Assembly (NCBI RefSeq): GCF_002288925.2 | Contig: NW_022097996.1 | Span: 10,424,451-10,488,450, forward strand | Length of the DNA stretch: 64,000 nt | Origin: Delphinapterus leucas | Taxonomy: Eukaryota; Chordata; Mammalia; Artiodactyla; Monodontidae | Direction: 5' to 3' | Shown here: one piece after another, positions 1 to 12,800 of the stretch | Layout of the letters: the number at the start of each line of letters is the position of its first letter | Numbering within the stretch: the stretch's first letter is position 1 | Notes under the pieces: model-generated | What the model saw: only the letters and a program-made list of their open reading frames with translations | Told to the model about the DNA's origin: nothing | Database searches by the model: none | Position numbers and translations under genes: made by a program

Positions 1-227
1 CCCCACACTACTGGGGTTTTATGGAGCTTCATCAGATAGACATGATCAATTATTAACTCCATTTCCAGCTCCTCTCCCCTCTCTGGAGAATGGGGGTGGG
101 GGGTAGAAATTCCAAGGGATTTGGGAGCTCTGTGCTGGGAACTGGGGCCAAAGACTCAATGTTAGAATGAAACCCCCTATTTATAAGGGGTTTAGGAGCC
201 CTGTGTTGGGAACTCAGGGCAGAGACC
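1..227. mobile_element. Possible ERVL/MLT2-like LTR 3' fragment
   Basis: Two diverged copies of a 'ggagcYctgtgYtgggaact' motif with 'aRagac' downstream occur at about 127-170 and 190-228. The wording resembles the 3' part of old ERVL-type LTRs. The match is by eye and weak; this could be another diverged repeat. Confidence 0.3.
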
Positions 228-275
228 TGTAGATAGATAGATAGATAGAGAGATAGATAGATAGATAGAGATAGA
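228..275. repeat. (TAGA)n microsatellite
   Basis: Interrupted tetranucleotide run 'tagatagatagata' with AGAG interruptions. Confidence 0.95.
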
Positions 276-704
276 GCTTATTATTTCATAATACCTTATT
301 AGTTTACTCAGTTTGAGGATTATAATGAACTCATGGCTTTTCACAGAATTACTGTGTTCTTTTTGATGTTCAAGTTCACATCTTGGCCAAAGGGAGCCTT
401 TAATTTTAGCTGGTTCCTTTTAGCATTACCCAGACATTAAAAAAATATATCTTTCCTCTCTGGCAACAAGAACATATTCAGGCCCATTTTCTTTTTCCCT
501 GCCCCAAGGCATGGAACTATTACTATCAAAGAAACTTGGGTTTCTTTTAGCAGAGAATAATATTAAAAATAAAAGTTGGGGTGCAAAGGGTACATATCAA
601 ATAATTCATACAAGTAAAAGAAGTGGACAGGGTGATGTCACTGCAAAGTCATTTTAATGACAAAGCTAGAAAATATAGATTTTTTTAAAAATGGGGTTGC
701 AACT
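276..704. other. NUGGC intron, no element recognised
   Basis: AT-rich intronic sequence between the microsatellite and the L1 fragment. I see no exon-like splice pair and no repeat I can name. Confidence 0.6.
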
Positions 705-1265
705 AGTTCAAAAAGATACATGCACCCCAATGTTCATAGCAGCGTTATTTACAATTGCTGAGACTTAGAAACAACCTAAGTCTCCATCAACAGATGAATG
801 GATAAAGAAGTTGCAGTGTATATATGTGTGTGTATATATATATATGTAGATAAATAGATAGATAGAGATATATACACACACATACATACATACAGTGGAA
901 TACTACTCAGCCATAAAAAAGAATGAGATTTTGCCATTTGCAGCAACATGGATGGACTTGGGGGGCATTATGCTAAGTGAAATAAGTCAGAGAAAGATAA
1001 ATACTGTATGATAATGGCTTATATATGGAATCTGAAAAATACAACAAACTATTGAATATAATGCAAAAGATGCAGACTCACAGATATAGAGAACAAACTA
1101 GAGGTTACCAGTGCGGGGGAGGGAGGGGCAATATAAGGGTGGAAGAGTGAGAGGTAGAAACTATTGGGTGTAAGATAGGCTCAACATGGGGAATATAGCC
1201 AATATTTTGTAATAACTGTAAATGAAAAGTAACCTTTAAAAATTGTATAAATTTTTTAAAAAATG
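705..1265 (+). mobile_element. L1 LINE 3' end fragment
   Basis: It carries the standard L1 ORF2-end wording ('caacagatgaatggataaag', 'gccataaaaaagaatgagat', 'atgctaagtgaaataagtca') followed by an A-rich L1 3' UTR. It contains an internal (TG)/(TA) microsatellite at about 817-890. Truncated, not functional. Confidence 0.9.
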
Positions 1266-1322
1266 GGGCTACAAATTATATTCCTGATTTCAATCTAACT
1301 CCAACTTTACTATATGCTTTTT

Positions 1323-1530
1323 TTTTTTTTTTTTTTTTGGCGGTATGCGGGCCTCTCACTGTTGTGGGCTCTCCCGTTGCAGAGCACAGGCTCAGGACGC
1401 GCAGGCTCAGCGGCCATGGCTCACGGGCCTAGCTGCTCCGCGGCATGTGGGATCTTCCCGGACCGGGGCAGAACCCGTGTCCCCTGCATCGGCAGGCGGA
1501 CTCTCAACCACCGCGCCACCAGGGAAGCCC
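1323..1530 (-). mobile_element. CHR-1-like tRNA-derived SINE (cetacean type)
   Basis: Antisense copy: poly(T) first and ending 'ccaccagggaagccc', the reverse complement of the SINE head. It is flanked by a 15-base target-site duplication 'tactatatgcttttt' at 1308-1322 and 1531-1545. CG-rich body and intact ends suggest a relatively young insertion. Confidence 0.92.
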
Positions 1531-1545
1531 TACTATATGCTTTTT

Positions 1546-2817
1546 GATTCTGCTTCCATCTTGTGTCACTTCTATTTTGAGCTTCCAGGTTTTCTCCTTT
1601 CTTATATACAATATCTTCTTACAAACTTAATACATTATGCTATATATAGTTATTAAAAACCATGTGTGTAAATGATAACAGTGGCTCATCTTTCTATAGG
1701 ATAATCTGATGAGCATCTACTTAGCTCTTGGATCCTACCCTCCAACTGTAACTGTTTCTACTTCTCTTTAACAATAATACGGAACCTGCTACTGTAGCCA
1801 TCCCGTTGACACTATAAAAATATTTCTTTGGATTACAATAACAAGAAGTGTAAACGAATCTTCAATAATTTTTAGAAAAGATATACAAAATTTAGAGCAA
1901 AATTTTAAATAATGCAAACACCTGGGTAAAGCTAGGAATACTCCTTTCAACTATTTTAAAACTCTACTAACATTTAATTGCACATTAGTTTTATCTCCCA
2001 GTAGAAAGTGGGGTCAACTTTCCCTAAACATTTTCCTAGAGTCAAAACTCTATCAAGCAGGGAAAAAATAATAATCTTGGCAGCTCCTTTATATAACTTT
2101 AGTCCTGACTAGAGTGTGGGGCTTCTAGCAATCTGTATTCCAGCCTTGACTAGATGGGCTCACAACTTGAGATGCAGAGATCTTACAGAGATGCAGCTTC
2201 TTGCCTCTCCCAGTGGACCACTCACTCAGCTTTTTTATATCTTTGCATCAGAAGAAGGTTGACAACTCCCTACTGTGTTCTACCGCCCCCATATACCCAT
2301 GCATACACATGCATACTCTTTATGGCTTTTCTCTTTTAAGTGAGAAGAATGAAGGATTAGGAAACATCATTTATGTGTCATTCTAGTATGACTTCTCTGT
2401 GGTGATGTTTTTCTAATCATAAAAATATTCTCATATGATTCTTAATTCCTTGACATTTAAAACCATCATTTGCTTAAACATTACTCTGCATTTAAATGTG
2501 TAGGATGACTAACCACCCAGTTAAGAAACTTGCGCTTTTATAGGACCTTTGCCCAGTGTTGTGAACAGTCAGCTCTCTGTTTAAAAAACAAAAAAGGCCC
2601 AATGTGTACCATTTGCCGATTCCTGTGGTGTAAATGTTCCCTTGCCAGTTTCAAGCTACCGAGTGCTGGTGCTGAGGGGGGGAGCTGGGAGGAGCTGTGT
2701 ACGGTGGATGCTCAGGAGCTGGTCCAAGCTGGCTCCTGCCCATCACTGCCTTTGTCAGGGCTGAGCTTATTTTTCCAAAATGGCCCCTGGTACTTTCCCC
2801 CCTCTGAACATTTAAAT
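1546..2817. other. NUGGC intron, mostly unassigned
   Basis: No exon with matching splice sites and no confidently named repeat. A G-rich patch sits near 2676-2720. The small open frames here lack any recognisable protein feature. Confidence 0.55.
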
Positions 2818-3505
2818 ATACCTTTTTAAAAAAATGAGGTGTAGTTAATTTATGATGTGTTAGTTTCAAGTGTACAGCAAAGTGATTCAGTTATAATATC
2901 TATATCTATCTATCAATCTATCTAATCTTTTTCAGATTCTTTTCCTTTATAGGTTATTACAAGATATTGACTATAGTTCCCTGTGCTATACAGTAGGTCC
3001 TTGTTGTATACCTATTTTATATATAGCAATGTGTATATGTTAGTCTCAAACTCCTAATTTATCTCCCCCCCACTATCCCCTTTGGTAACCATAAGTCTGT
3101 ATTCTATGTCTGTGAGTCTATTTCTGTTTCGTAAATAAGTTCATTTGTATCATTTTTTTAAAATTTCACAAATAAATATCATACGGTATTTGTTTTTCAC
3201 CGCCTGACTTATTTCACGTAGCATAAGGCCCTCCAAGTCCATCCATGTTGCTGCAAATGGCATTATTTCATTCTTTTTTATGGCTGAGTAGTATTCCATT
3301 GTATATATACCACATCTTCTTTAACCATTCATCTGTCGATGGACATTTAGGTTGCTTCCATGTCTTGGCTATTGTAAATAGTGCTGCTATGAACATAGGG
3401 GTGCATGTATCTTTTGGAATGACAGTTTTCTCCAGATATATGCCCAGGAGTGGGATTGCTGGATCCTATGGTAACTCTATCTTTAGTTTTTTAAAGTTAA
3501 ATACA
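2818..3505 (-). mobile_element. L1 LINE 3' end, antisense
   Basis: Reverse complement of the L1 3' UTR and ORF2 end: 'gtacagcaaagtgattcagt', 'ccctgtgctatacagtaggt', then 'catctgtcgatggacattta'. It ends about 275 bases before NUGGC exon A. An internal (ATCT)n patch lies near 2898-2925. Confidence 0.9.
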
Positions 3506-3780
3506 CTGTTGAACTATTTTCTCTATACATTTCCTTCTAGAATTGCTATTTTTTTTAACTCCCAAGAGAATCTCTGCAACAGTGTCCTCACAACCTCTGA
3601 CCTTGTAAGGCGGACAGATGGGAACATTTGACACTGGGACTATTGCTTGTTCCTTACAGGGCTTGTGCAGAACTGAAAGCGAATGAGCTAAAGTTTGCTG
3701 AAGGCTCTTGTGGAGCATGTGCATGGTTGCCTTTGTGGCGGTTGAGTTATTCTGTTCTCTGTGTGCCTCTCTCACTTCAG

Positions 3781-3886
3781 AGGAAGCTGCCAACTGACTC
3801 CAGGGTTCTGGAAGACTCAGAGCTGGTGTACACGGTCAGCGCCCAGGAGTACTGGCAGCAGGCTCTCCTCACCGAGGAGGAAACCG
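3781..3886 (+). CDS. NUGGC: NUGGC coding exon A (first in window)
   Basis: The acceptor follows the pyrimidine-rich 'tctctcacttcag' and the donor is 'accg|gtaatt'. The exon opens in frame and reads RKLPTDSRVLEDSELVYTV, continuing to LLTEEET, then leaves one base of a split codon. 'AEQYW'-type wording is not needed for the call: the SELVYTVSAQEYWQ block is the recognisable part. The preceding NUGGC exon is not in the window. Confidence 0.88.
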
Positions 3887-6800
3887 GTAATTTATACATA
3901 TATATATTTTTCATCTCAATCACTCCAATTCTCAGAATTAAGCTTGGCACTCTGAATTTCCCGTTCTAGAACTTTCTGTGCCGCACTTCTAGTTTGCCAC
4001 AGTTTCTATACCTATGAGCAGCTATATGCGTGTTTGTCTCTGCATTGTTGTGGTGCCTGAGACCACAATTCCTTTCTCCTCCAAATCTTACGATGAGTTG
4101 TCATTTCCTTAGTGTTTGCCTTGAGAGTCCTTGCTCACCCAGGGACAGGTAGAAAAAGCATCCATGGCATGCTTTTTCTTTGGGGGTGGGGTGGGGTTAG
4201 AGAACATGGCTGCTTTCTTCAGAGAACTTGAAATTTACATGAAGAGCTAATATAGTAAGTCCCCTACATACGAATGAGTTCCATTCCGAGAGCGCGTTCG
4301 TAAGTCCAGTTTGTTCGTAAGTCCCATAAAATTAGCCTAGGTACCCAACTAACACAATTGGCTATATAGTACTATATTGTAATAGGTTTATAATACTTTT
4401 CACACAAATAATACATAAAAAACAAACACAAAAAATAAAGAAAACATTTTTAATCTTACAGTGCAGTACCTTGGAAAGTACAGTAGTACAGAACAACAGC
4501 TGGCATCCAGGGGCTGGCATGGAGTGAACAGGCAAGAAGAGTTACTGACTGGAGGAGAGGGAGGAGGTGGGAGATGGTAGAGCTGAAGGATGGTCAGCAA
4601 TAGGAGATGGAGGGTAGGCTGCAATGTCACTCACGCCTGACGTTGATGGCGCAGGTTCTGGTTCCTTGCTGGAACCAGATGCACGTTTGCATCTTTGAAA
4701 GTTTGCAGCGTGAAGGTTCGTAAGTAGGGGACTTACTATACTAAGCCACGTGCAAAAATCAAAGTAAAAATGAGGCTAGTTCTATGGTGCTCTGAGTACA
4801 GCAGAAATTCAGAGAACCCAGGACCTGTGTGACTGGATTACTGAAGGAAAGCTGGGTGAGGAGGCAGGATCCGAGCTTGACCTTGACCTCAGCTGAAAAT
4901 GGTTAAAAATGTGCCTATATGTCGCTAGACATGGTTGAGCGTCAAAGGCGATTAAGGAGCAGAAGATGTGAAAAGTTGCCAGAAATGGGGAACTGCTTGA
5001 ACAAGGATATCAAAGAAATAATCAGCATGGCACAGGCAAGGAATAATATAGAAACATTTCCACTTACAGGGATAATGGGGGGAAAGTAGCTTGACATCTA
5101 TTATCTTCCGACTAACAGAGGATTCGGACTAAGATACGTGTCTAATCTGGAATTGCACTTGTCAGAGGTCCTACCCTTTCTACAGCAAGCATGCGCTATT
5201 TTGATGTTAATCGTTATTTGATATAGATAGAAAAGTCTAGCGGGACCAAATGGCTGAGGCTCTAGAAGTGTGAGCCCCGGGTTCTATATACTATCCAGGT
5301 AACTACCATCCAGAGGGAAGTGCCCGTTTTCTTACCCAGCCTGAACTTTTCCACAGAGTTTGTTCTCTACCACTGAATAAAATTAGCATGCATCACTGCT
5401 GATCTACCATGCATAGCTGCTGATCCTAGACTGGGGAAAACAGATAGGTTGGTTTAGTGAGCAACCCACCCGCATAGGACCTCAGCGGAAGTTAATTCAG
5501 ACAGCCAGCGTGATCTGTTAATGTTTAAGAATTCTATTTCCCACCAGCTCTGGCCTTTTCAAATTGTTTGTGCTGCCTGTGAATTCCAGAAATCCCCAAG
5601 TTAAGAGAATATATCAGGAGAAGGCTCTTGGATAAGAAGAGGAGGATGGTGACCAAGTATGTCACTGAAGCTTTTGGCCTGTTTCTGCTCACGGACAGTT
5701 TCAGCTGCACGGACAACCTGCAGGTAGGAAGCCCCCTGGGCTGTGTGTCCTCTGCCTCCTGGCCTGGGCGGAATGCTCCCTCTTACCAAGTTAGAAAATT
5801 AACTCACCGTAATCTTCCTTTTCTCATCAGAGGAAGACCCTAAGCTTAGAGAATCTAAAGAGAGCAGAAAGAGAATTCGAGGGTTAACATTGTAACCTTT
5901 GAGTAAAAAAAAAAAAAAAAAGAAAAAAGAAATAATGTTTTACCTATGACAGATGGGCTGAGAGGAAAAGGTAAAAATCGTCACTTTTGCCTCTCCTGAG
6001 ACTTGAATCAAGTAGAATGTGTTTAATGGCAGGAGGGATTTGCCTACTTCTACTGGAATATGTCAGTTCTTGGTTATCCTAAAGAGGCATGTGTGCACAT
6101 ACAGCCCAAAAAACTTTCTTCTGCCTGTGGACTTCGTGCATGGCCTGGTGCTGTCAGAATCTCAAACTCAGAGCAGCGTGGTTATATAATGTGAGAGGAA
6201 GGAAAAGAGGAGGGCCTTTCAGCAGAGAGATATTATCTTCATGGTCTAGAATGCAGGTCTTCTGAATAACCAGTTAAAAATGACTTTTTTCATAGTAGTG
6301 GACAAAGTTTATCTTTTTGATGGATGAATTTTTTTTTACCCTAAGATAAGAGGGATAAGCTGCTAAATTCGAGGTTTGGGAGAGTTTGGGAGAAAACTTT
6401 GTTGCTGGAATCAATCACCAACTGCATTGTTTCCTTGTGAGGGAATGAAAATACAAACAGACAAGCACATATAAAGACAGAACTCTGACCCACAGCCTGC
6501 AGCAAGCTGCCTGGGAAACCAACCCCCCATCTACAATGAACAGCTCAGGAAGCCAGCCTGCTCTAAAACTTGTAGGAAGTTAGACCGCTATCTCTAGTAA
6601 CAATCTAAGAAGCTAAACAATAACTTCTGAAACAATCAGCCCCAAATGGCCAGACCTTTGTTAAGGACTGATGGCTTCCCTTATCCTTTTTTTTTTTTTT
6701 TAACTGTCATCCATATTTTATGGCAAAGAGATTGCCATTTCTCTTAGGTGTTTTAACATACGAGCAATGGCTGCTTACAAAACGGAAAAGAAAACTTAAA

Positions 6801-9800
6801 CAACCTGAAACACACAAAAACAACCCATCAGATTCAGATGACAGAAGTATGGCTGGAAGGTTACATCTCCCATCCAAACTAAACCCTTTAGCAACGACTG
6901 CATTGCCTTTAATTCTGCAAATGACAGTCTCCCAGCAGGCTGCATTATTCTGATCCCACACATCCTCAGTATAATTGGCTGCCCATGAAACTCTCATCAC
7001 AGACCGCCTTGTTAGCTCATGGGCTTCCCTAATCTTTATCCCTGCTTCCAACTGAGGACCAATCAAGAAAAGATAAATATGCATCCTCATGAATCACATA
7101 AGATCCCTACTTTGAGGTCTCCACCTACGGCTGCCCCATGCCAGGGGCCTCTGATCAGGGCACCAGAAGCCTTCCCATCCCTCTGCTTGCCTTTGAGTGT
7201 CTGCCAAACGCAAGTGATGGCCACAGACTCTCTTGCTATAGCAAGCTCTAAATTAATAGCCTTTGTGTGTTCTCATTTGGTTGGTATTTCTTTATTTCCA
7301 CACTTGCTGTCAGCTATCAGGTTTGCACAGCCAAGCTGTCTGACTTCTTGTTATGCAGAATAGGGAAAGGGGAGAGAAATGTACCGGTGGGGCTGGTCCT
7401 GAGAATGTGGGACAGTGAACCTGGGAGGGCCCTGTGGAGTGATGAGCAGAGGCAGCTGGTGGGGACCTGACTTCAGTGTGAAAAGTAAGCAATGTCAACT
7501 CTTTTACTTTTAATTAATTAATTAATTAATTAATTTTTGGCTGTGTTGGGTCTTCGTTGCTGCGCGTGGGTTTTCTCTAGTTGCGGCGAGCGGGGGCTAC
7601 TCTTTGTTGCGGAGCGCGGGCTTCTCATTGCGGTGGCTTCTCTTGTTGCGGAGCACGGGCTCTAGGCACACGGGCTTCAGTAGTTGCGGCGTGTGGGCTT
7701 CAGTAGTTGTGGCTCGAGGGCTCTAGAGTGCAGGCTCAGTAGTTGTGACGCACGGGCTTAGTTGCTCCGCGGCATGTGGGATCTTCCCGGACCAGGGCTC
7801 GAACCCGTGTCCCCTGCATCGGCAGGTAGATTCCCAACCACTGTACTACCAGGGAAATCCCAGCAATGTCAACTCTTGATGGTCCACGCAGTGTCAGTCA
7901 AATGTCCACATTTTAGAAATTAAAAGTGCCATATAAAAGTGCCATATAGAGTAAGATTCACCATCTTTTTCATCGTATCTCTTATTCCTTGTTTGGGTCT
8001 AGTTCTGTGTAAGAAAAAAGAAACCCTCCTGGAATCTGAGATTTTCCAATTTGACTTTTGTCCTCTGAAATACTAGTGAACGTTTTGACATTCTAACTTC
8101 CCCCCAAAATTCTTTGGGGTGAAAGTTGCCTCTCTGCTCAGCAAAAGATTTTTGGAAGTGCTGATGGAAAACGAATCGGATGTGGTGCTGTGTGTGGTTG
8201 GTTTATTTTATAAACACCAGGACAAAGCATTTTGCAATCGAATTTGGAGCATGGTATGGAGGTGCAACCCGTGTAGGGGCTCAGTCCCTCCTTGTAGCCA
8301 GACTGCAGGTGATGGAAGACACAGAGGAGGGGGCTGGCTGGCACTTCCGTGATAGCCTTTTAGAAGGAGTTGCCAGCAGGCTTACTCAACATTCTTTGGC
8401 CTCAGATATTGGTCTCAGTCTTAGTTCTCTGACGGAAAGCTGGAAGGCAAGAGTTTGTCAGTTCCTTTGCATTCTGGAAAAAAAAAAATCAAATCTAAAA
8501 ATATATGTGACAGATCATTTTTTAAGATTGTGACTCAAACCAAAAACTTTAGAGTTTGGATAGTTAGTGATTTTAAATGAACAGGGATCTAGTCTTTATT
8601 TTTAAGAATCAATGGGAAGTTGATTATGACGATCTCAATGTTGAATGAGTCCTGCATTTATTCATAGTAGATGCCAGCCTTTCCCTTTCTCACTGCTCTT
8701 TTATTTCCAGCCCCTTCCCTTCTTATCATTCTTTTGCTTCTTCAACAAGGATTCTTTGAGAGTGAGCCTTTGTGAGAATCTTGCCCGTGGAGTTTCTTCT
8801 CATGACTTTTTTCTTCTTTCATTTTGATCACTAGTGACACGACAACAAACTCCAAAGAATCTAGAGGGAACTCTGGGGGAGAAAGTATGGCTTATAGAAT
8901 TCTAACTAGTGAAAACTCTGAAACTCCCCAGGGCTTGCCTGAAGCGGAATAGTTTCCATAAACTTCTAAAACTCCTCTATTCTGAGACTCAGGGTATAGG
9001 AGTTTGAGGTTGTTTTCAGGATCATTCAGCCCCATTCACTTACTTCACAGACGATGCCCTTGCGATCCAGAGATGCTAAGTCATCTCTGTAAGGTCACAC
9101 CTCAATTCAAGAGATATTTCTGTCATAACATTTGGAATACACTTTAAAAGCCTACGTTATCCAGCCATTTCTCCACGCCACTCATTCTCCCCAGAAATGT
9201 TTATGGACCGTGCTCTCTGTGCCCTGCCTTGGAATAAACAAACATGAACAACAGAGTCTGTCTCTCCAGCAAGGTCCTGGCCCAGGGCAGGAGACACATG
9301 GCCTGAGAGAGACATAGCACAGCAGGGGTGTCCTAAATGCAACGGGAGCCCAGGAAAGAGCGCCCCAACTCTGCCCGGGGAGTCAGGGAGAGCATCACAT
9401 GGGAAGTGACTTTTGAGCTTTGGGAGTATGAGAACATGGGAGGAGCACATGCAAAGGACCAAAAGGATGGCACGTTTGGGGAATGGTAGAAAGTTCAGAG
9501 GCAGCTACGTGGGAGGACCTTTTGGGCAAACAGAGAGCTGGTGGTGCTGGAGAAATTGATTGAGTTCTGGCCACGAAGGACCTTAAGTGATGAGCTAAGG
9601 AGTGTGGTTTCTTTCCACTGCAGTCAGGCACCATGTGGTCCCCAGGGTTCTCATACAGGGTACAGACACTACAGAGTTCCCAGTTTGGAACCCAGAGGTC
9701 AAGGCTGCCCCTGGCGGTCACTCCCTCGTATTACTTGAATAGATATTTTCTTCCCTGACTAGGCTATTCTCCTTTGAAGCAGGAACCAAGTCTTTATTTT

Positions 9801-12800
9801 TGTGCTCCTGTAGCTTTGCTGTTTATTTAAAGCAGGATCCAGAAGATCAGTATTACCTGGGGCTCACTAGCAATGTAGAATCCCAGGCCCTTGGGTTTGA
9901 ACCAACTCTTCTGATGGTTTATATGCACGTTAAAGTTTGAGAAACCCGCTCCTCCAAAACTGCTTTGTGCACGAAGTTCATTAAATATTTGTTGAATCAG
10001 ATGTCATTGGAAAAATCTCTTTTAATGACAATTGGATTTTTAAAGAATATTTACTCTTTCAAGTAGCCTAATGGGTTAAGCCCCAGGAAAAGTTGCAGGA
10101 GGATATATTTGTTTGATTCTCCAATCCCACAAAGCTTAAGGAGGTCTGTGCCCTGAAGGGCGCCTTACGGGGATGACAGGGAGGAGTCCACCGTGGGTGA
10201 TCTGCTCAAGCTAAATCTTGTGTTGGTGACAGACTTAAAGAAAGCAGAGTTGGAGGAGATGGTGCCTTTAGGGAGGGGGTGGCCTCATGTTCCTGATGGC
10301 CCTTGTTCCTAGAACGAACACTTGCACGTGAGTGGCCTGCGGAGATTTGTGGAAGAGAAGATACAGCTGCTGGAGAAGGCCATCGACCAGTGCTTTGCCC
10401 ACATAGTGCAGCCTCTGCAAGAAGGGGTCCAAAATGCCAGGAGTTCCTACCGACAGATCCTTGGGGTGTGCCTGGTGGTGAGTGACCCTCTAAAAAGAAA
10501 AGCCGTGATGTTCGGTGAGGCCTGCCTGATTCTCCACCTTTTTTCACTATGCCATTGCTTTTGAAAGAAATAAAGAGCTAGAAGAAATTAGGAGAGAGTG
10601 AAAATTGCACACAGGAAAGCATATTGAGTGAATTGTTTGTGCATTGTGAGGACGCAGGGAAGGGTACATGCGCAGCCGAAAGAATTGGAATTTAGGATCC
10701 AAGGGTCTTGTTTGGAATGCCAGCCCCACCAAACATCCTCTCTGTAGGCCTGGGCAAGGCCCTAAACCCACTTAAGCCTGTTGGGATTTTTCTTCTGTAA
10801 AATGGGGATGGTAAACACTTGCCCAATCTATTTCACAGGGCTGATGTAAGTATCAATTAGATACACAGTAAGAAAGCACCCTATAATCTCTCACTTGTTG
10901 TTTTATCTTTTCAAATTGTTGTTTTATCTTTTCATAATTCAATAGTTATATGGGGTTTCTAAGGGATGAGAGATAAGAAATGTGTGTGGTTGTTTAAGCC
11001 ATGAAGTTTGGGGTAATTTGTTTCATAACGATCGGCAACGAAGTGACCCTGGAGAGAACTGCTTCTATACGATGGTGGAAGATCCCAGATCACAAAAAGT
11101 GAATGAGTGGGTGGGTGCTGAGAAGGTGAAGGCATGAGGTGGGGACCAGTCCTCTGAGACAATGTGCTTGTGGAGGAAGAAGCAGCACCAGGCACCTTCA
11201 GGCTGTCACCAGAGCTTCATCCCAGGAACTGTCCCCGCCCTCCTCAGCCCTTCAATGGCTTCTTTACTCTGTGACTATGGGCACAACCCAGGGCGTTCCT
11301 ATTTGATAAGCAACTTGCCCTTGCGATCAGATATTTGGGCAGACATGTATATACTAACGTCATATCTTTAGGTAACATAGTAAAATGGCCGAAATGTCTA
11401 ATCATACGAGAGTGCTAATGATATGATACACCCATATGACATTACGTGGTTATTCCAATAATTTTTTGGAAGTATTTACAATGAATTCAGGAAATGCTCA
11501 TGTTATAATATTAAGCAAAAATGGCAGAATATTAAAACAGAGATAGATGATAGATTGATATGGGAAGATAGATATGGATAGATAGATAGAGACAGTATGA
11601 TGCCAGTTGTACCATGCTACATGGCCATTCACTGAAAACATATATCATTGATTAATGATCACAAAGACCTCTACTGAAATTTCAGTCAGTGCAAATGTAT
11701 TTTTTATTCTCTTTACTGAGGATCAATCACGATGTGGCTAAAATTTGTCAAGTCTCTTATAGCTCTAGCTTCATATTATTTTTTTCTTCCGATGTGTGAG
11801 TTTATGTCTCTGGGAGAAAATATTACAAAGAGATACACATCAAGTTACGTCTTATCAAATATGTAATAAAAAGCGTAAAACATCGAGGCTGTGCTCGGAA
11901 AACCTAAAACACATACTCGCGGTAGAGTCAGAGCACACTTTCATTTAATAACTGCTCATTTAGCACTTATTTATCAAGCATGACCTATACCAGGACCAGA
12001 TGGTGAGGACATCACGATGGATGAAACATCGGGCCTGATCTTAACCAGCTGATGGTCCAGTTTAGCAGCCTGATGAGTAAAGAGACAAACGCAAAGCTGT
12101 ATGTAAGCAGAGAGCAGAGGATGCTTTGGGAACCCAGGGCAGGGGCACCTGCCAACTTGAGGTGTGACTGCTGTCCTCTCTGTGTAGCTTAATAATACAT
12201 TGAAAGACCATGTCTCTGCTCTTCCCTGTGATTCTTGGTAATGGTGTTTGGCCAAAGGCAGTGCAGCTCTGATCCCGTGAATTCTAGGTAACACCTACTA
12301 ACTCCACTATCTTATTGTTTAATTATCCAGAGGAGTAGAGGAAACCAGGGTTTTCACCAGACTCTGAAAGCGGTTTGCCTGAAAAACGGTATCTATGCCT
12401 CCAGGACTCTTGGGAGAATAGATCTGAACGAAGCCATCACGCAGCCCATCTATGAACAGATTGATCCTGTTTTTGGAGGCATTTTTAGGTAAAGGATCCT
12501 TCACTTGGATCCTCTGTGAACAAACATCCGAAGAACGCTCATCTTTAAGAATTTGTACTTTGGATCTGGAAGGGTCCGGAGTAGCTTGCAACTTGAGGAG
12601 GAAAACTTAGTCTTTGGCAAAACACAAAAGCCTTAGTTTGGTTTACTTAAAAATTTCCTGTGGTGACCTGGAGTGCAGCTGGAGATGCTGCTTTCAGATT
12701 AATTTTATGATTCCCATTATTTTTCAAATATCTCCTACATGCACCGGGGATCTGAGCCCGGGACAGGGGTATTTTGGTTGGAGAGTGTGGAGTTAAGGAA

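Noticed and set aside
4400..4630. Open frame inside the mariner copy as a transposase remnant
   Set aside because: The translation is hydrophobic Leu/Pro-rich with no transposase motif; it is an accidental frame in a deletion derivative.
8119..8533. Overlapping open frames that could be a missed NUGGC exon
   Set aside because: Exons B and C join directly in phase 0, and no AG/GT pair here yields family-like sequence.
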